Origin: Roseibium sp. MMSF_3544
GTDB taxonomy: Bacteria; Pseudomonadota; Alphaproteobacteria; Rhizobiales; Stappiaceae
DNA length: 64,000 nucleotides
NCBI RefSeq assembly: GCF_030732845.1
Contig: NZ_JASHKA010000022.1
Location: 31,643-95,642 of the forward strand
Direction of reading: 5' to 3'
This document shows, piece after piece, positions 8,474-16,467 of this stretch. Numbering within the stretch: the stretch's first letter is position 1; each line of letters begins with the position of its first letter. The notes under the pieces were generated by a model that saw only the letters and a program-made list of their open reading frames with translations, did no database searches and was not told where the DNA came from. The translations under genes were made by a program, and so were the position numbers.

Positions 8474-9857
8474 GGGTATTCTCCCTCGATTCCGCAGTCG
8501 CTTGCGCTTGTCCGCTCAGGGCAGCGTGAATGCTCTCAGCGGCTATCTTGCCGTCTTCAACGGCAGTAACCGTGAGGTCTTCGCCGCCAAGGACGCAGTC
8601 GCCCCCGGCCCAGACATCGCCGAGGTTGGTCTTGCGATCGGCGTCGACGACGATGCGCCCCCGTTCGGTCTTGATCGACGCATCCAGGTCGTCCAGCACC
8701 AAAGTCTGCCCGACCGCCTTGAACACCATGTCTGCCGGCAGCGTCAGAAATTCGCCGATGCCCTGAAGACTACCATCTTCTGCGGTTCGGGTCCTTTCCA
8801 ACTCGATCGAGTTGACATGGCCGTCTTCGACAACAAGCGCATGTGGTTGTGCACTGGTCAGGATTTTGACGCCGGTGGTTTGAGCAAGTTCCTGTTCAAA
8901 TTTCGACGCATTCATCCGGTCCTGTCCGCGCCGGTAGACGATCGTAACGTCGTCGGCACCGAGCAGTTTCTTCTGGACCGCGATATCAACTGCCGTCATG
9001 CCGCCGCCGATGACAACGATGTGCCGGCCGACGGGAAGCGATGCCAGATCGTCCGTCTGCCGCAGATCGGCGATGTAATCGACTGCGTTCAGAACGCCGT
9101 TGTGGCCTTCGTTGTCCTTGTTCAGCGCGTTCACGCCTCCAAGTCCGACACCAAGAAACACCGCGTCATAGGTTGCACGAAGCTCTGCGAGATCGAGTTC
9201 CGCCCCAAGCCGCATGCCGGTTTTGAGTTCGATGCCGCCGATTGAAAGAATGAAGTCCACTTCACGAGCAGCAAAGTTGTCGACGGTCTTGTAGGACGCG
9301 ATGCCGTATTCGTTCAGCCCGCCCGCCTTTTCGCGAGCGTCGAACAGCGTGACGTCATGACCGTGCACGGCCAGACGGTGGGCGCAGGACAAACCCGCTG
9401 GTCCGGCACCGACAACCGCGACTTTCATGCCTGTCGGCGCGGCACGGTTGAATGGGGTGGTGTCGTGCCCGGCCATATAGTGGTCTGTCGCATGACGCTG
9501 CAATTGCCCGATCTTCACAGGCTTGCCTTCAGCAACTTCGCGCACGCACACCTGTTCACACAGCGTTTCTGTTGGGCAAACCCTCGCGCACATGCCGCCG
9601 AGGATGTTCTGTTCAAAGATCGTCTTTGCCGAACCGTCAGGATTGCCGGTTGAGATCTGGCGTATGAACTGGGGAATGTCGATGCCGGTCGGGCACGCCT
9701 GCACGCACGGCGCGTCATAGCAAAAATAGCAGCGGTCGGCCTCGACCTGCGCCTCATGAGGTTCCAGCAACGGATGGAGGTCGCTAAAGTTCTCCGCGTA
9801 TGCATCCCTCGGCAGGCGTCCGGGCGAGATATCCGGGCCGGCTTTCGTCTGGGTCAT
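8466..9857 (-). CDS. preT: NAD-dependent dihydropyrimidine dehydrogenase, subunit PreT
   Basis: A 463-residue glutamate-synthase-small-subunit-like flavoprotein that passes electrons between NADH and PreA. The N-terminal iron-sulfur region has cysteines in CYFCYDAPCVQACPTG and MCARVCPTETLCEQVC. FAD binding follows at VGAGPAGLSCAHRLA (around residue 130) and NAD binding at VIGGGMTAVDIA (around 265). The ATG at 9857 has GGAG shortly upstream. It is the first gene of the preT-preA operon, behind a RutR-like palindrome and a candidate promoter. Repression released by uracil/thymine is inferred, not shown. Confidence 0.94.
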   Translation of the reverse strand: MTQTKAGPDISPGRLPRDAYAENFSDLHPLLEPHEAQVEADRCYFCYDAPCVQACPTGIDIPQFIRQISTGNPDGSAKTIFEQNILGGMCARVCPTETLCEQVCVREVAEGKPVKIGQLQRHATDHYMAGHDTTPFNRAAPTGMKVAVVGAGPAGLSCAHRLAVHGHDVTLFDAREKAGGLNEYGIASYKTVDNFAAREVDFILSIGGIELKTGMRLGAELDLAELRATYDAVFLGVGLGGVNALNKDNEGHNGVLNAVDYIADLRQTDDLASLPVGRHIVVIGGGMTAVDIAVQKKLLGADDVTIVYRRGQDRMNASKFEQELAQTTGVKILTSAQPHALVVEDGHVNSIELERTRTAEDGSLQGIGEFLTLPADMVFKAVGQTLVLDDLDASIKTERGRIVVDADRKTNLGDVWAGGDCVLGGEDLTVTAVEDGKIAAESIHAALSGQAQATAESRENTHG

Positions 9858-9943
9858 GTAGATCTCCGGAAGGTTGGCGATCGTATTTCAAGGGCGGCTT
9901 CCTTCGTTTTTTGAGGAAGCTCGAAAGCCTATTGGGCAAAAAT

Positions 9944-9959
9944 TTGAACACTTAGTCAA
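9944..9959 (-). promoter_or_regulatory. RutR-type operator candidate upstream of preT
   Basis: TTGAACACTTAGTCAA fits the RutR pattern TTGACCAnnTGGTCAA with one mismatch in each half-site. It lies 87 bases before the preT start and downstream of a candidate promoter, as for a repressor site. Confidence 0.5.
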
Positions 9960-9973
9960 ATATTTTTAGAACA

Positions 9974-10002
9974 ATTAAAAACTTGAGGCTGATATTCAGC
10001 AA
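9974..10002 (-). promoter_or_regulatory. Candidate promoter of preT-preA
   Basis: On the minus strand TTGCTG (9997-10002) and TTTAAT (9974-9979) are 17 bases apart in an AT-rich stretch. The RutR-like palindrome follows 14 bases downstream of the -10 box. Confidence 0.35.
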
Positions 10003-10128
10003 TTAAATTGCTGCGAACACAGTGGGTTAAGCCAATTAAGTGGCATGATTAAATTATAGTCAAAGTTCCGGATTCTCCAAATCGCTTTGGGACTTGAGCG
10101 TCAGACCTGCGCATTTTGGAAAGTCGGC

Positions 10129-10383
10129 TTAGATAGAGCGCTGAAACAGAAGAAATTCGGACGATCCATTTGAGCGCAAGATCGGTCTACCGAAACGGAC
10201 AAGGAGCGCGCGCACCGCCAGTACCAAAAGGCTCACTGGCCAAAAAACGGAAATCAGAAAGACGCGCATCAGGCGCGATGGAGTGCTCGCGACATTTTCC
10301 AAGAGTTCCGCGGAAGAGACAATCAGGAACACCAATGTGAACGCGCCATAGAGTATGGCGCCGGCCAAAAATCCAAAAAACAT
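10129..10383 (-). CDS. Small hypothetical membrane protein, two helices
   Basis: An 84-residue ORF with two hydrophobic segments (starting MFFGFLAGAILYGAF and then LISVFWPVSLLVLAV) and a basic, polar C-terminus. ATG 10383 is preferred over the GTG at 10395 because AAGGTGG lies just upstream. No family is recognised. It stands alone between the pyrimidine and the ROK operons. Hydrophobic pattern and ribosome site favour a real gene, but nothing else supports it. Confidence 0.5.
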   Translation of the reverse strand: MFFGFLAGAILYGAFTLVFLIVSSAELLENVASTPSRLMRVFLISVFWPVSLLVLAVRALLVRFGRPILRSNGSSEFLLFQRSI

Positions 10384-10650
10384 GTTACTGCCCACCTTCG
10401 GCTACGCGACGCCGCAATCCGGAGCCTTTGCCCATCTGCCCGGATGCGGAGTTTACCGTTACGTCAGGCTTTCGATCATAGCGCGGTTTGTGGCTGAAAC
10501 GCCGCACGGAAGGGCGGGGAAGGATTTGGTTTGAAGTTATACCCAGAAAAGGCCGAATTGTTTCAGGGGCATCTTTAGAGAGACAATCAGAAGTTTATTC
10601 AAGGTTGTATTGACGGATCTTCGCACCACAAACAGCTCGCTTTGGGGAAC
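10384..10650. other. Gene-free stretch
   Basis: No convincing ORF, tRNA or repeat is visible between the small membrane protein and the terminator of the ROK operon. The promoter of the small membrane gene should lie at its left end. Confidence 0.5.
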
Positions 10651-10684
10651 AAAAATCGTCAGCGGTCCGGTGCATAAACTGACG
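10651..10684 (-). terminator. Candidate terminator of the ROK / di-heme / ASPIC operon
   Basis: Six-base arms CGTCAG (10657-10662) and CTGACG (10679-10684) are followed, on the minus strand, by TTTTT (10651-10655) after one intervening base. The stem is short and the loop long (16 bases), so confidence is moderate. Confidence 0.5.
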
Positions 10685-10692
10685 ACCCGCGG

Positions 10693-12357
10693 TCACTCGG
10701 CATACCAGAGACGCGCCTTTTCAGCGCCACGTTCAATGATGACATGACCATTAGCAAAAACGCGGTAGCTGTGGCTCCAGTCGCCATCCGGCCACTTGAT
10801 CCTGACATTTGCCCTTTCCGCGACACCAAGACCGAAATGAACGAAACCCAGTTGACCGGAGGCGTGGCCCGCACCGATCTGGATGTCCTTTACGAGGGTG
10901 CGGTTGCCTGTCTTCACACTGATCTTGGCCCCAACGGCGCGGGTATTCGAACGGCCCGGCTGCCGGACATCGACGGCCAGCCAGTTGCCGAGCGGCCTCG
11001 GAGTATCGGCCTGTCCCTGACCAAGGTTTCGGAACAGGCTGACCGGCGCCGCGCGGTTGACGACAACGAGATCGAGCAATCCGTCGGCGTTGAAATCCGC
11101 AAGACCGGCGCCACGGCCCCTGCGGTCCAGTCCGATCCCGGCATGGTCGCCCGCCTCGGTGAACTTTCCTGACCATTGCCCAATCAGCAGATTGTCCGGA
11201 TCGAAGGCAGCAAAATCGGGCATCGCTTCAACATTGCCCTTGGCGATGTAAAGATCCCAGAGACCATCATTGTTGACGTCCTGGAACTCGGAATGCCAGC
11301 CGGTGGAAGGCTTCAGGTCTTCGCCCTTGTAGGGGCGATGCGCGGTCACGCCGAGATCGAACGCAACATCCTGATAGACCGGGACCGTTTCGTCGGTTTC
11401 AGCGTCCAGTTTCTGGAGCTTTGTATCGCCCATGCTTGTCAGGGCGTATTCGGGAAAACCATCCACATCGAGATCGATGGAGGCAATGCCCATGCCCCAG
11501 ATCTTCAGGTGTTGCCAGCCATCTGTCTTGCGATAAGGGCGCGGTGGCCGCCCGGGCGGGACAGCCCAAAGCTGCTCCTGTCCACCCCTGTAGTAGTGGC
11601 GGTCGTTGGAAATACGCAAGGCGGCTTCGCCGGAGCGGTTCCAATCTGTAAAGAGGATGGAAAGCGCGCAGTAGCCCGGTGACAGCCGGGTTGCATTGGG
11701 AAAGGTGACGCTGCCGGTTTCACCCTGTTCCGGGCGGTACAGGTAGTTGTCGTGACAGGTGCCCCAAGGCGATCCCGGCTGCGAGCGGTCGACATAGTTT
11801 CCGAAGGCCAGGGTCGGATAATCGAGACCCGCCTCGTAGGTTGCGGAAAACGCGGTCGTCCAGTTGCGGCCGCCATCAAAGGCCAGAGCGCGGTTGGCCA
11901 CCTCGAATGTGCAGTCGCCCTGTCCTTTCAACAGAAGGTTTTCGCCGAGCCGAAGCAGGACCAGGTCGAGCACATCGTCATTGTCGAAATCGAGTGGATA
12001 TGCGCCAAGCACCCTTGTTGACTGTTTGTCGCCAAGGCCACTTGGCACGGGCGAGAATTCCAGCGGACCGGCTGTGGCTCCAGTGTTTCTGTAAAGCTGC
12101 GAAGGGTTCTTTCCGCCGGCCAGAAAAAGATCCGGTCGCCGGTCGCCGTCACAATCGAAGATCGCGACACCGCCGCCTACAAAGAACTCCCAGGCGCCGT
12201 CATATGTGTGATCGACGCCCGCATCCAGCGCTTCCTCGACAAACGCCGGCACCGGTGCGAGGGAGGCTTTTGCTTCTTCAGCCGTTGCAGGAGAAAAAGC
12301 TGATAGCGACGCGATTACCGGTGACAAGCCGGCGGCCAAACGGATCAGACGGGTCAT
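10693..12357 (-). CDS. Secreted FG-GAP/VCBS-repeat protein with ASPIC/UnbV domain (CRTAC1-like)
   Basis: A 554-residue exported protein. Residues 1-26 are a signal peptide ending SPATA-EEA. The body is a beta-propeller built from FG-GAP repeats with calcium loops: FDCDGDRRPDLFLAGG, DFDNDDVLDLVLL, LDVDGFPEYALT, VNNDGLWDLYIAKG and FNADGLLDLVVVN. Residues from about 450 form an ASPIC/UnbV domain (GNWLAVDVRQPGRSNTRAVG). Such proteins are extracytoplasmic and of unknown biochemistry. The start overlaps the stop of the di-heme peroxidase gene by four bases (ATGA), so both are made together and probably meet in the periplasm. It has no obvious link to xylose itself. Confidence 0.85.
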   Translation of the reverse strand: MTRLIRLAAGLSPVIASLSAFSPATAEEAKASLAPVPAFVEEALDAGVDHTYDGAWEFFVGGGVAIFDCDGDRRPDLFLAGGKNPSQLYRNTGATAGPLEFSPVPSGLGDKQSTRVLGAYPLDFDNDDVLDLVLLRLGENLLLKGQGDCTFEVANRALAFDGGRNWTTAFSATYEAGLDYPTLAFGNYVDRSQPGSPWGTCHDNYLYRPEQGETGSVTFPNATRLSPGYCALSILFTDWNRSGEAALRISNDRHYYRGGQEQLWAVPPGRPPRPYRKTDGWQHLKIWGMGIASIDLDVDGFPEYALTSMGDTKLQKLDAETDETVPVYQDVAFDLGVTAHRPYKGEDLKPSTGWHSEFQDVNNDGLWDLYIAKGNVEAMPDFAAFDPDNLLIGQWSGKFTEAGDHAGIGLDRRGRGAGLADFNADGLLDLVVVNRAAPVSLFRNLGQGQADTPRPLGNWLAVDVRQPGRSNTRAVGAKISVKTGNRTLVKDIQIGAGHASGQLGFVHFGLGVAERANVRIKWPDGDWSHSYRVFANGHVIIERGAEKARLWYAE

Positions 12358-13781
12358 TGGGAAATCTCCAGGGCGCGCAGGAAGGCGATGACCGATTGCC
12401 GGTCCTTTTCGTCGAGCGCCGAGTAGGTTTTCCGGCTATCGGCTGCCGCGCCACCATGTGCGAGGATTGCCTCGTTAAGCGTCGTCAGGTCGCCGCGATG
12501 CCCGTAAGGCGCCGTGCTGCCGATGCCCCAGAGTTCGGCAGTGATGAAAACATCCCTTGCCACGAACCTTTGCGCGAGAAGCTCGTTGCCGAACGTGTCT
12601 TTTTGCGCATCTGCAATCTGGTGCCGCTTCAGGTCTCCATAGAGCGGTACAAGCACGCGCCCCTCGCTATCGCGCGGCAGCTCCTTGACCCAGTCAAGAG
12701 TTGAAAGATCGAGGGCCAGCGGCGTGTCCATGTCGCTTTGTCGCAAGGTCCCGGCGGTGTCGAGCGGCCCCGGATCGTGAAACACGAGAGAGTCGAGCGG
12801 AAGCGCCGGAATGTGACAGGAGGCGCAGCCAATGTCGTTGAAAACCTTCTCGCCGCGTTCGCTGGCTTGGAGCCAGATGTCGGGAAGGTCATCTTTTCGC
12901 GTCGGCGCGGGCAAGGTCGCCTGCCAGGCAACGAGAGCGGAGATCTGGCCCGGTGTCATTTCCGACGCAACACCATCGCCATCGAAATCGTCTGTACCTG
13001 TCCACTCGGGGCCGAACCGCTCGCTCGGCTGAATGCCGTGATGGGCATTCATGGCATTGACGGTAAACTGCCGAAGCGAGGCAAAGACGCCTTTCTGGCT
13101 GAAGGGCCGAATGGTGAGGTCGTCGTCAACTCCGTCAAGACCGGAAACATCCAGTGTTCCATCCGGATAAGCCGTGAGCTCTCCGAAAGTGACACCCTTT
13201 GTCTGCAACGACGTCTTTTGGGGCTCTGCGCTGCTGCGCGCAGCTGCGAGCGCGTCTTTCCTTTGTCGCCGCAAATCATGGGTCATTTCACGGGCAAGCA
13301 GCTCGATCAGCCCGGCGCCCTGGATCGCGTTGGTGTTGCGCTCGTTTGAAAATTGCGGGTCTATCGTGTCGAAATCGGCACTCTCGAACCCTTCCGATAC
13401 GAACACGTTCGCGGTGAAGGACCCGGCGCCGCCGACGACAGGCTCGTTGTGGCAGGAGGCGCAGGCATTGGCGTCCGGTCCGGCTAGCCTTTGAAACGTC
13501 AAATGAGACTGGCGGCGAGGCTTCGTAGGAACAATGGCGCCTGTCGCATCCGGTCGCCCTGCTCCGTCAAGGCTTGTGAACTTGGCGGAGAAGAGGTGCT
13601 CGCCAAGCGGCTGAAGTATGGGGATCGGGTCTTTGCCCGAGGCCGCAAGGGCTTCAATGTCAATGTCTTCCTGGATCGCCTTTTCGCTCCAGGGTGGCAG
13701 ACCCGGGTCGGCGAAAGCAGTCGCAAGGACACCCTGTCCGGCAACGAAAATTGCGAATGCCAGTCTGGAGAAACGCGTCAC
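12354..13781 (-). CDS. Di-heme c-type peroxidase/oxidoreductase (DUF1111-like)
   Basis: A 475-residue periplasmic protein with a signal peptide ending near ATAFA-DPG. Two CASCH heme c motifs are present, one at residues 107-111 and one near residue 320, the layout of DUF1111/MauG-related di-heme proteins. TNAIQGAGLIELL and YGHRGDLTTLNEAILAHGG are typical of the family, the latter close to the distal heme ligand region. The gene overlaps the ROK gene upstream and the ASPIC gene downstream by four bases each, so the three form one tightly coupled operon. The reaction (peroxide reduction, or oxidation of a partner protein as in MauG or MbnH) is not settled by sequence. Confidence 0.88.
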   Translation of the reverse strand: MTRFSRLAFAIFVAGQGVLATAFADPGLPPWSEKAIQEDIDIEALAASGKDPIPILQPLGEHLFSAKFTSLDGAGRPDATGAIVPTKPRRQSHLTFQRLAGPDANACASCHNEPVVGGAGSFTANVFVSEGFESADFDTIDPQFSNERNTNAIQGAGLIELLAREMTHDLRRQRKDALAAARSSAEPQKTSLQTKGVTFGELTAYPDGTLDVSGLDGVDDDLTIRPFSQKGVFASLRQFTVNAMNAHHGIQPSERFGPEWTGTDDFDGDGVASEMTPGQISALVAWQATLPAPTRKDDLPDIWLQASERGEKVFNDIGCASCHIPALPLDSLVFHDPGPLDTAGTLRQSDMDTPLALDLSTLDWVKELPRDSEGRVLVPLYGDLKRHQIADAQKDTFGNELLAQRFVARDVFITAELWGIGSTAPYGHRGDLTTLNEAILAHGGAAADSRKTYSALDEKDRQSVIAFLRALEISQ

Positions 13782-15043
13782 GCGAGCACCCCCGTGCTGT
13801 CCGAAGGCGAGGGGGTCTTCATCGGGCGCGATGCAAACCCGAGGAAGTCCTTGTCCAGCCGTTCCATGGATTGCGCAATGAGACCGCTGCGGATGAAGTC
13901 TTCGTTCCAGGGCATGACATCGAGCGTGAAATTGTTGCGAAGGTCTGCGACCAATGCTTCTTCAAGGCCCTCCCACATACCGTTCTCCATGAACGAGAAC
14001 GCGCGTACGGCGGCGCCCGTCAGGACAAGCCGCTTCGGGTCGATCATCGCGACGACCCGGGCAATCCCGTAGCCAAGCACGCGGCCGGCATCTTGAAAGG
14101 CTTTGAGCGCGTCCTTGTCGCCAGCGGCTGCCTTTTCGAGCAACTTGGCCAGTCCGCGGACGCCGGCCCTGATGGTGACCGGATCGGTGTCTTCAGGCAA
14201 ATGGCTTGCAGCCCGGACGAGTGCATAATCTGCAAGATAGGCTTCCAGGCACCCCCGCTTGCCACACCGGCAGAGCGCACCGCCCGGAACGTGGTTGGCG
14301 TGACCGAACTCAGCGGCGCGTCCGCTGGCACCTGGAAAAAGCTGGTTGTTGAGGTAGAGCCCCATGCCGACGCCGTAGTCGAGCATGATCACAGCGAAAG
14401 TTCCGCTGTAACGGCCGGGATCCGACCAGTGCAACGCTTCGGTGATCATGTTTGTGTCGTTGGAGATATAGCTCTGCGCTCCGAAGGCGCGCTGCAAGGG
14501 GGCCACAATCGGGATCTTGCGGCCCGCAAAGGCTGGGCTCCAGGCGACCTGGCCTGTTTCCGTCTCAACAACCCCCTGCGCGGCAACGCCTATCTCCTGG
14601 ACGCGGCTCGCTTCAACACCGGCCTCTTGCAGAAAGTCCCCGATCGCATCGACCAGCGTTTCCGGAAAATTGGCTGCATCGGCTTCGGTACTGTCGAATT
14701 TGCAGCGTTTTTCGCGCATGACATTGCTGGAAAAGTCGACCAGCGACAGGTCGATATTGTTGACCGAAATTCGGGCTCCGATGATGAAAGCGGCATCCGG
14801 ATTGAGCTTCAAAAGGGTTCTTGGACGACCGCGCGCCTGGTGCGTTTTGGGCTCCTCGCTCTCCAGGCTCAGGATCAGCCCCTGGTCGAGAAGATCTGAT
14901 GTGATCGCCGTGACCGTTGCCGGACTCAGCCTGGTGATCTGGCCGAGATCGATCCGGGCCATCGGACCGCTCCGGCGCAGGGCCTGTAGAACAATACTTC
15001 GGTTTTGTCGCCGGATCTGATCCCGGTCTGCCTTGCGTTTCAT
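13778..15043 (-). CDS. ROK-family transcriptional regulator (XylR-like)
   Basis: A 421-residue repressor-type ROK protein. Residues 10-75 are a winged helix-turn-helix (IVLQALRRSGPMARIDLGQI, then LSPATVTAITSDLL). The sugar-kinase-like part follows, with the ROK zinc motif CRCGKRGCLEAY near residue 257. It is divergent from xylF with a 269-base gap, so it most likely senses xylose or a derivative and represses the xyl genes. Unusually, its stop overlaps the start of a di-heme peroxidase gene (ATGA, 13778-13781), so it also heads an operon encoding two secreted redox/propeller proteins. The inducer is inferred from position. Confidence 0.88.
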   Translation of the reverse strand: MKRKADRDQIRRQNRSIVLQALRRSGPMARIDLGQITRLSPATVTAITSDLLDQGLILSLESEEPKTHQARGRPRTLLKLNPDAAFIIGARISVNNIDLSLVDFSSNVMREKRCKFDSTEADAANFPETLVDAIGDFLQEAGVEASRVQEIGVAAQGVVETETGQVAWSPAFAGRKIPIVAPLQRAFGAQSYISNDTNMITEALHWSDPGRYSGTFAVIMLDYGVGMGLYLNNQLFPGASGRAAEFGHANHVPGGALCRCGKRGCLEAYLADYALVRAASHLPEDTDPVTIRAGVRGLAKLLEKAAAGDKDALKAFQDAGRVLGYGIARVVAMIDPKRLVLTGAAVRAFSFMENGMWEGLEEALVADLRNNFTLDVMPWNEDFIRSGLIAQSMERLDKDFLGFASRPMKTPSPSDSTGVLA

Positions 15044-15136
15044 GCTCGCTCAGCTCTTCCCAAGGTGTTTCCTCATCACCGGGTTTTTCCCGGTTTTTCG
15101 CTGCTCGTCGACGATTATCATGTCCCGAGGAGCAAA

Positions 15137-15148
15137 GTTTTGCAAAAC
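15137..15148. promoter_or_regulatory. Palindrome in the ROK-xylF gap, candidate ROK operator
   Basis: GTTTTGCAAAAC is a perfect 12-bp palindrome between the divergent genes. A TTGACA hexamer follows on the plus strand (15153-15158), but no good -10 box is seen at the right distance. It is the best operator candidate in the gap. Confidence 0.4.
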
Positions 15149-15312
15149 CATGTTGACAGGAGCGGCCCTTTCCTGCAACTTTTTTTCGGACACCAAAAAA
15201 AATAACAATAAGGCTGTCCTATATGTGGCACCGCACAAATGGTGCCCACGAAGAAGACGCATTTTTAGGCGCGGCCGAAAGAGTAACCGCGCCAACTGGA
15301 GGAAACATCGCA

Positions 15313-16344
15313 ATGCGTAAGATCACCATTTTGTTGGCGGGCGCCCTTATGTCCGCGACCGCTCTGACAGCAGCACAGGCTGCCGACGTTGTTGTTGGCG
15401 TGAGCTGGTCGAACTTTCAGGAAGAGCGCTGGAAAACAGATGAAGCTGCCATCAAGTCCGCTCTGGAAGCTGCTGGCGCAAAGTACATTTCTTCTGACGC
15501 CCAAAGCTCGTCCGCGAAACAGCTGTCCGATGTTGAAGCTCTGATCGCTCAGGGTGCAACAGCCCTCATCATCCTGGCGCAGGACGCACAGGCCATCGGC
15601 CCGGCCGTCCAGGCTGCAGCGGACGAAGGCATCCCGGTTGTCGGTTACGACCGCCTGATCGACGACCCGCGCGCCTTTTACCTGACCTTTGACAACGTCG
15701 AAGTCGGCCGGATGCAGGCTGCCGAGGTTCTGGCTGCTGCGCCCAAGGGCAACTACGTCATGATCAAGGGATCGCCGACCGACCCGAATGCGGATTTCCT
15801 CCGCGGCGGTCAGCAGGAAGTCCTGCAGGCTGCAATTGATGCTGGCGACGTCAAGATCGTCGGCGAAGCGTACACCGATGGCTGGCTGCCGGCGAACGCA
15901 CAGCGCAACATGGAACAGATCCTGACCGCCAACGACAACAATGTCGACGCAGTCGTTGCATCGAACGACGGCACCGCAGGTGGTGTTGTTGCCGCATTGA
16001 CGGCACAGGGCATGGACGGCATTCCTGTCTCGGGGCAGGACGGTGACCATGCCGCCCTCAATCGCGTTGCCAAGGGTACACAGACCGTTTCCGTCTGGAA
16101 GGATGCCCGTGAACTCGGCAAGGCTGCAGGTGAAATTGCCGTTGCCCTCGCCGGTGGTTCGAAGATGGGTGACGTTGACGGCGCCGGTCAGTGGACCTCG
16201 CCATCGGGCACCGATCTGACCGCCAAGTTCCTTGCACCGCTTCCGATCACCAAGGACAACCTGAGCGCTGTCGTCGACGCGGGCTGGATCTCCAAGGACG
16301 ATCTGTGCCAGGGCGTGTCCGGCGGTCCGGCTCCCTGTAACTGA
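15313..16344 (+). CDS. xylF: D-xylose ABC transporter substrate-binding protein XylF
   Basis: A 343-residue periplasmic binding protein of the ribose/xylose class. Residues 1-23 are a signal peptide ending TAAQA-ADV. GVSWSNFQEERWKTDE opens the mature protein, and DNVEVGRMQA and ASNDGTAGGVVAAL are typical XylF segments. The ATG at 15313 has GGAGGA at 15298-15303; the frame is open upstream to 15223 but those codons lack signal-peptide character. It delivers xylose to XylHG. First gene of the operon. A strong hairpin right after its stop probably protects its message, giving more XylF than membrane parts. Confidence 0.95.
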   Translation: MRKITILLAGALMSATALTAAQAADVVVGVSWSNFQEERWKTDEAAIKSALEAAGAKYISSDAQSSSAKQLSDVEALIAQGATALIILAQDAQAIGPAVQAAADEGIPVVGYDRLIDDPRAFYLTFDNVEVGRMQAAEVLAAAPKGNYVMIKGSPTDPNADFLRGGQQEVLQAAIDAGDVKIVGEAYTDGWLPANAQRNMEQILTANDNNVDAVVASNDGTAGGVVAALTAQGMDGIPVSGQDGDHAALNRVAKGTQTVSVWKDARELGKAAGEIAVALAGGSKMGDVDGAGQWTSPSGTDLTAKFLAPLPITKDNLSAVVDAGWISKDDLCQGVSGGPAPCN

Positions 16345-16359
16345 TCGATCTGAAACGCT

Positions 16360-16385
16360 CGGCCCCGATTGCACGATCGGGGCCG
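16360..16385 (+). other. Strong intercistronic hairpin between xylF and xylH
   Basis: Ten-base arms, CGGCCCCGAT (16360-16369) and ATCGGGGCCG (16376-16385), pair perfectly around a 6-base loop, 15 bases after the xylF stop. No T-run follows. This fits a message-stabilising or attenuating element that raises binding protein over permease. Confidence 0.75.
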
Positions 16386-16467
16386 TTCACCGGAACTCTG
16401 CTAATCAGTTCCGCGGGTGGACCACCCGGCGCGAAAGCGCAATGGTCTCCAAGCAGGAGTTACCTCG

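Noticed and set aside
16360..16385. Strong hairpin read as terminator of xylF
   Set aside because: No T-run follows and the permease and ATPase genes are clearly part of the same operon.
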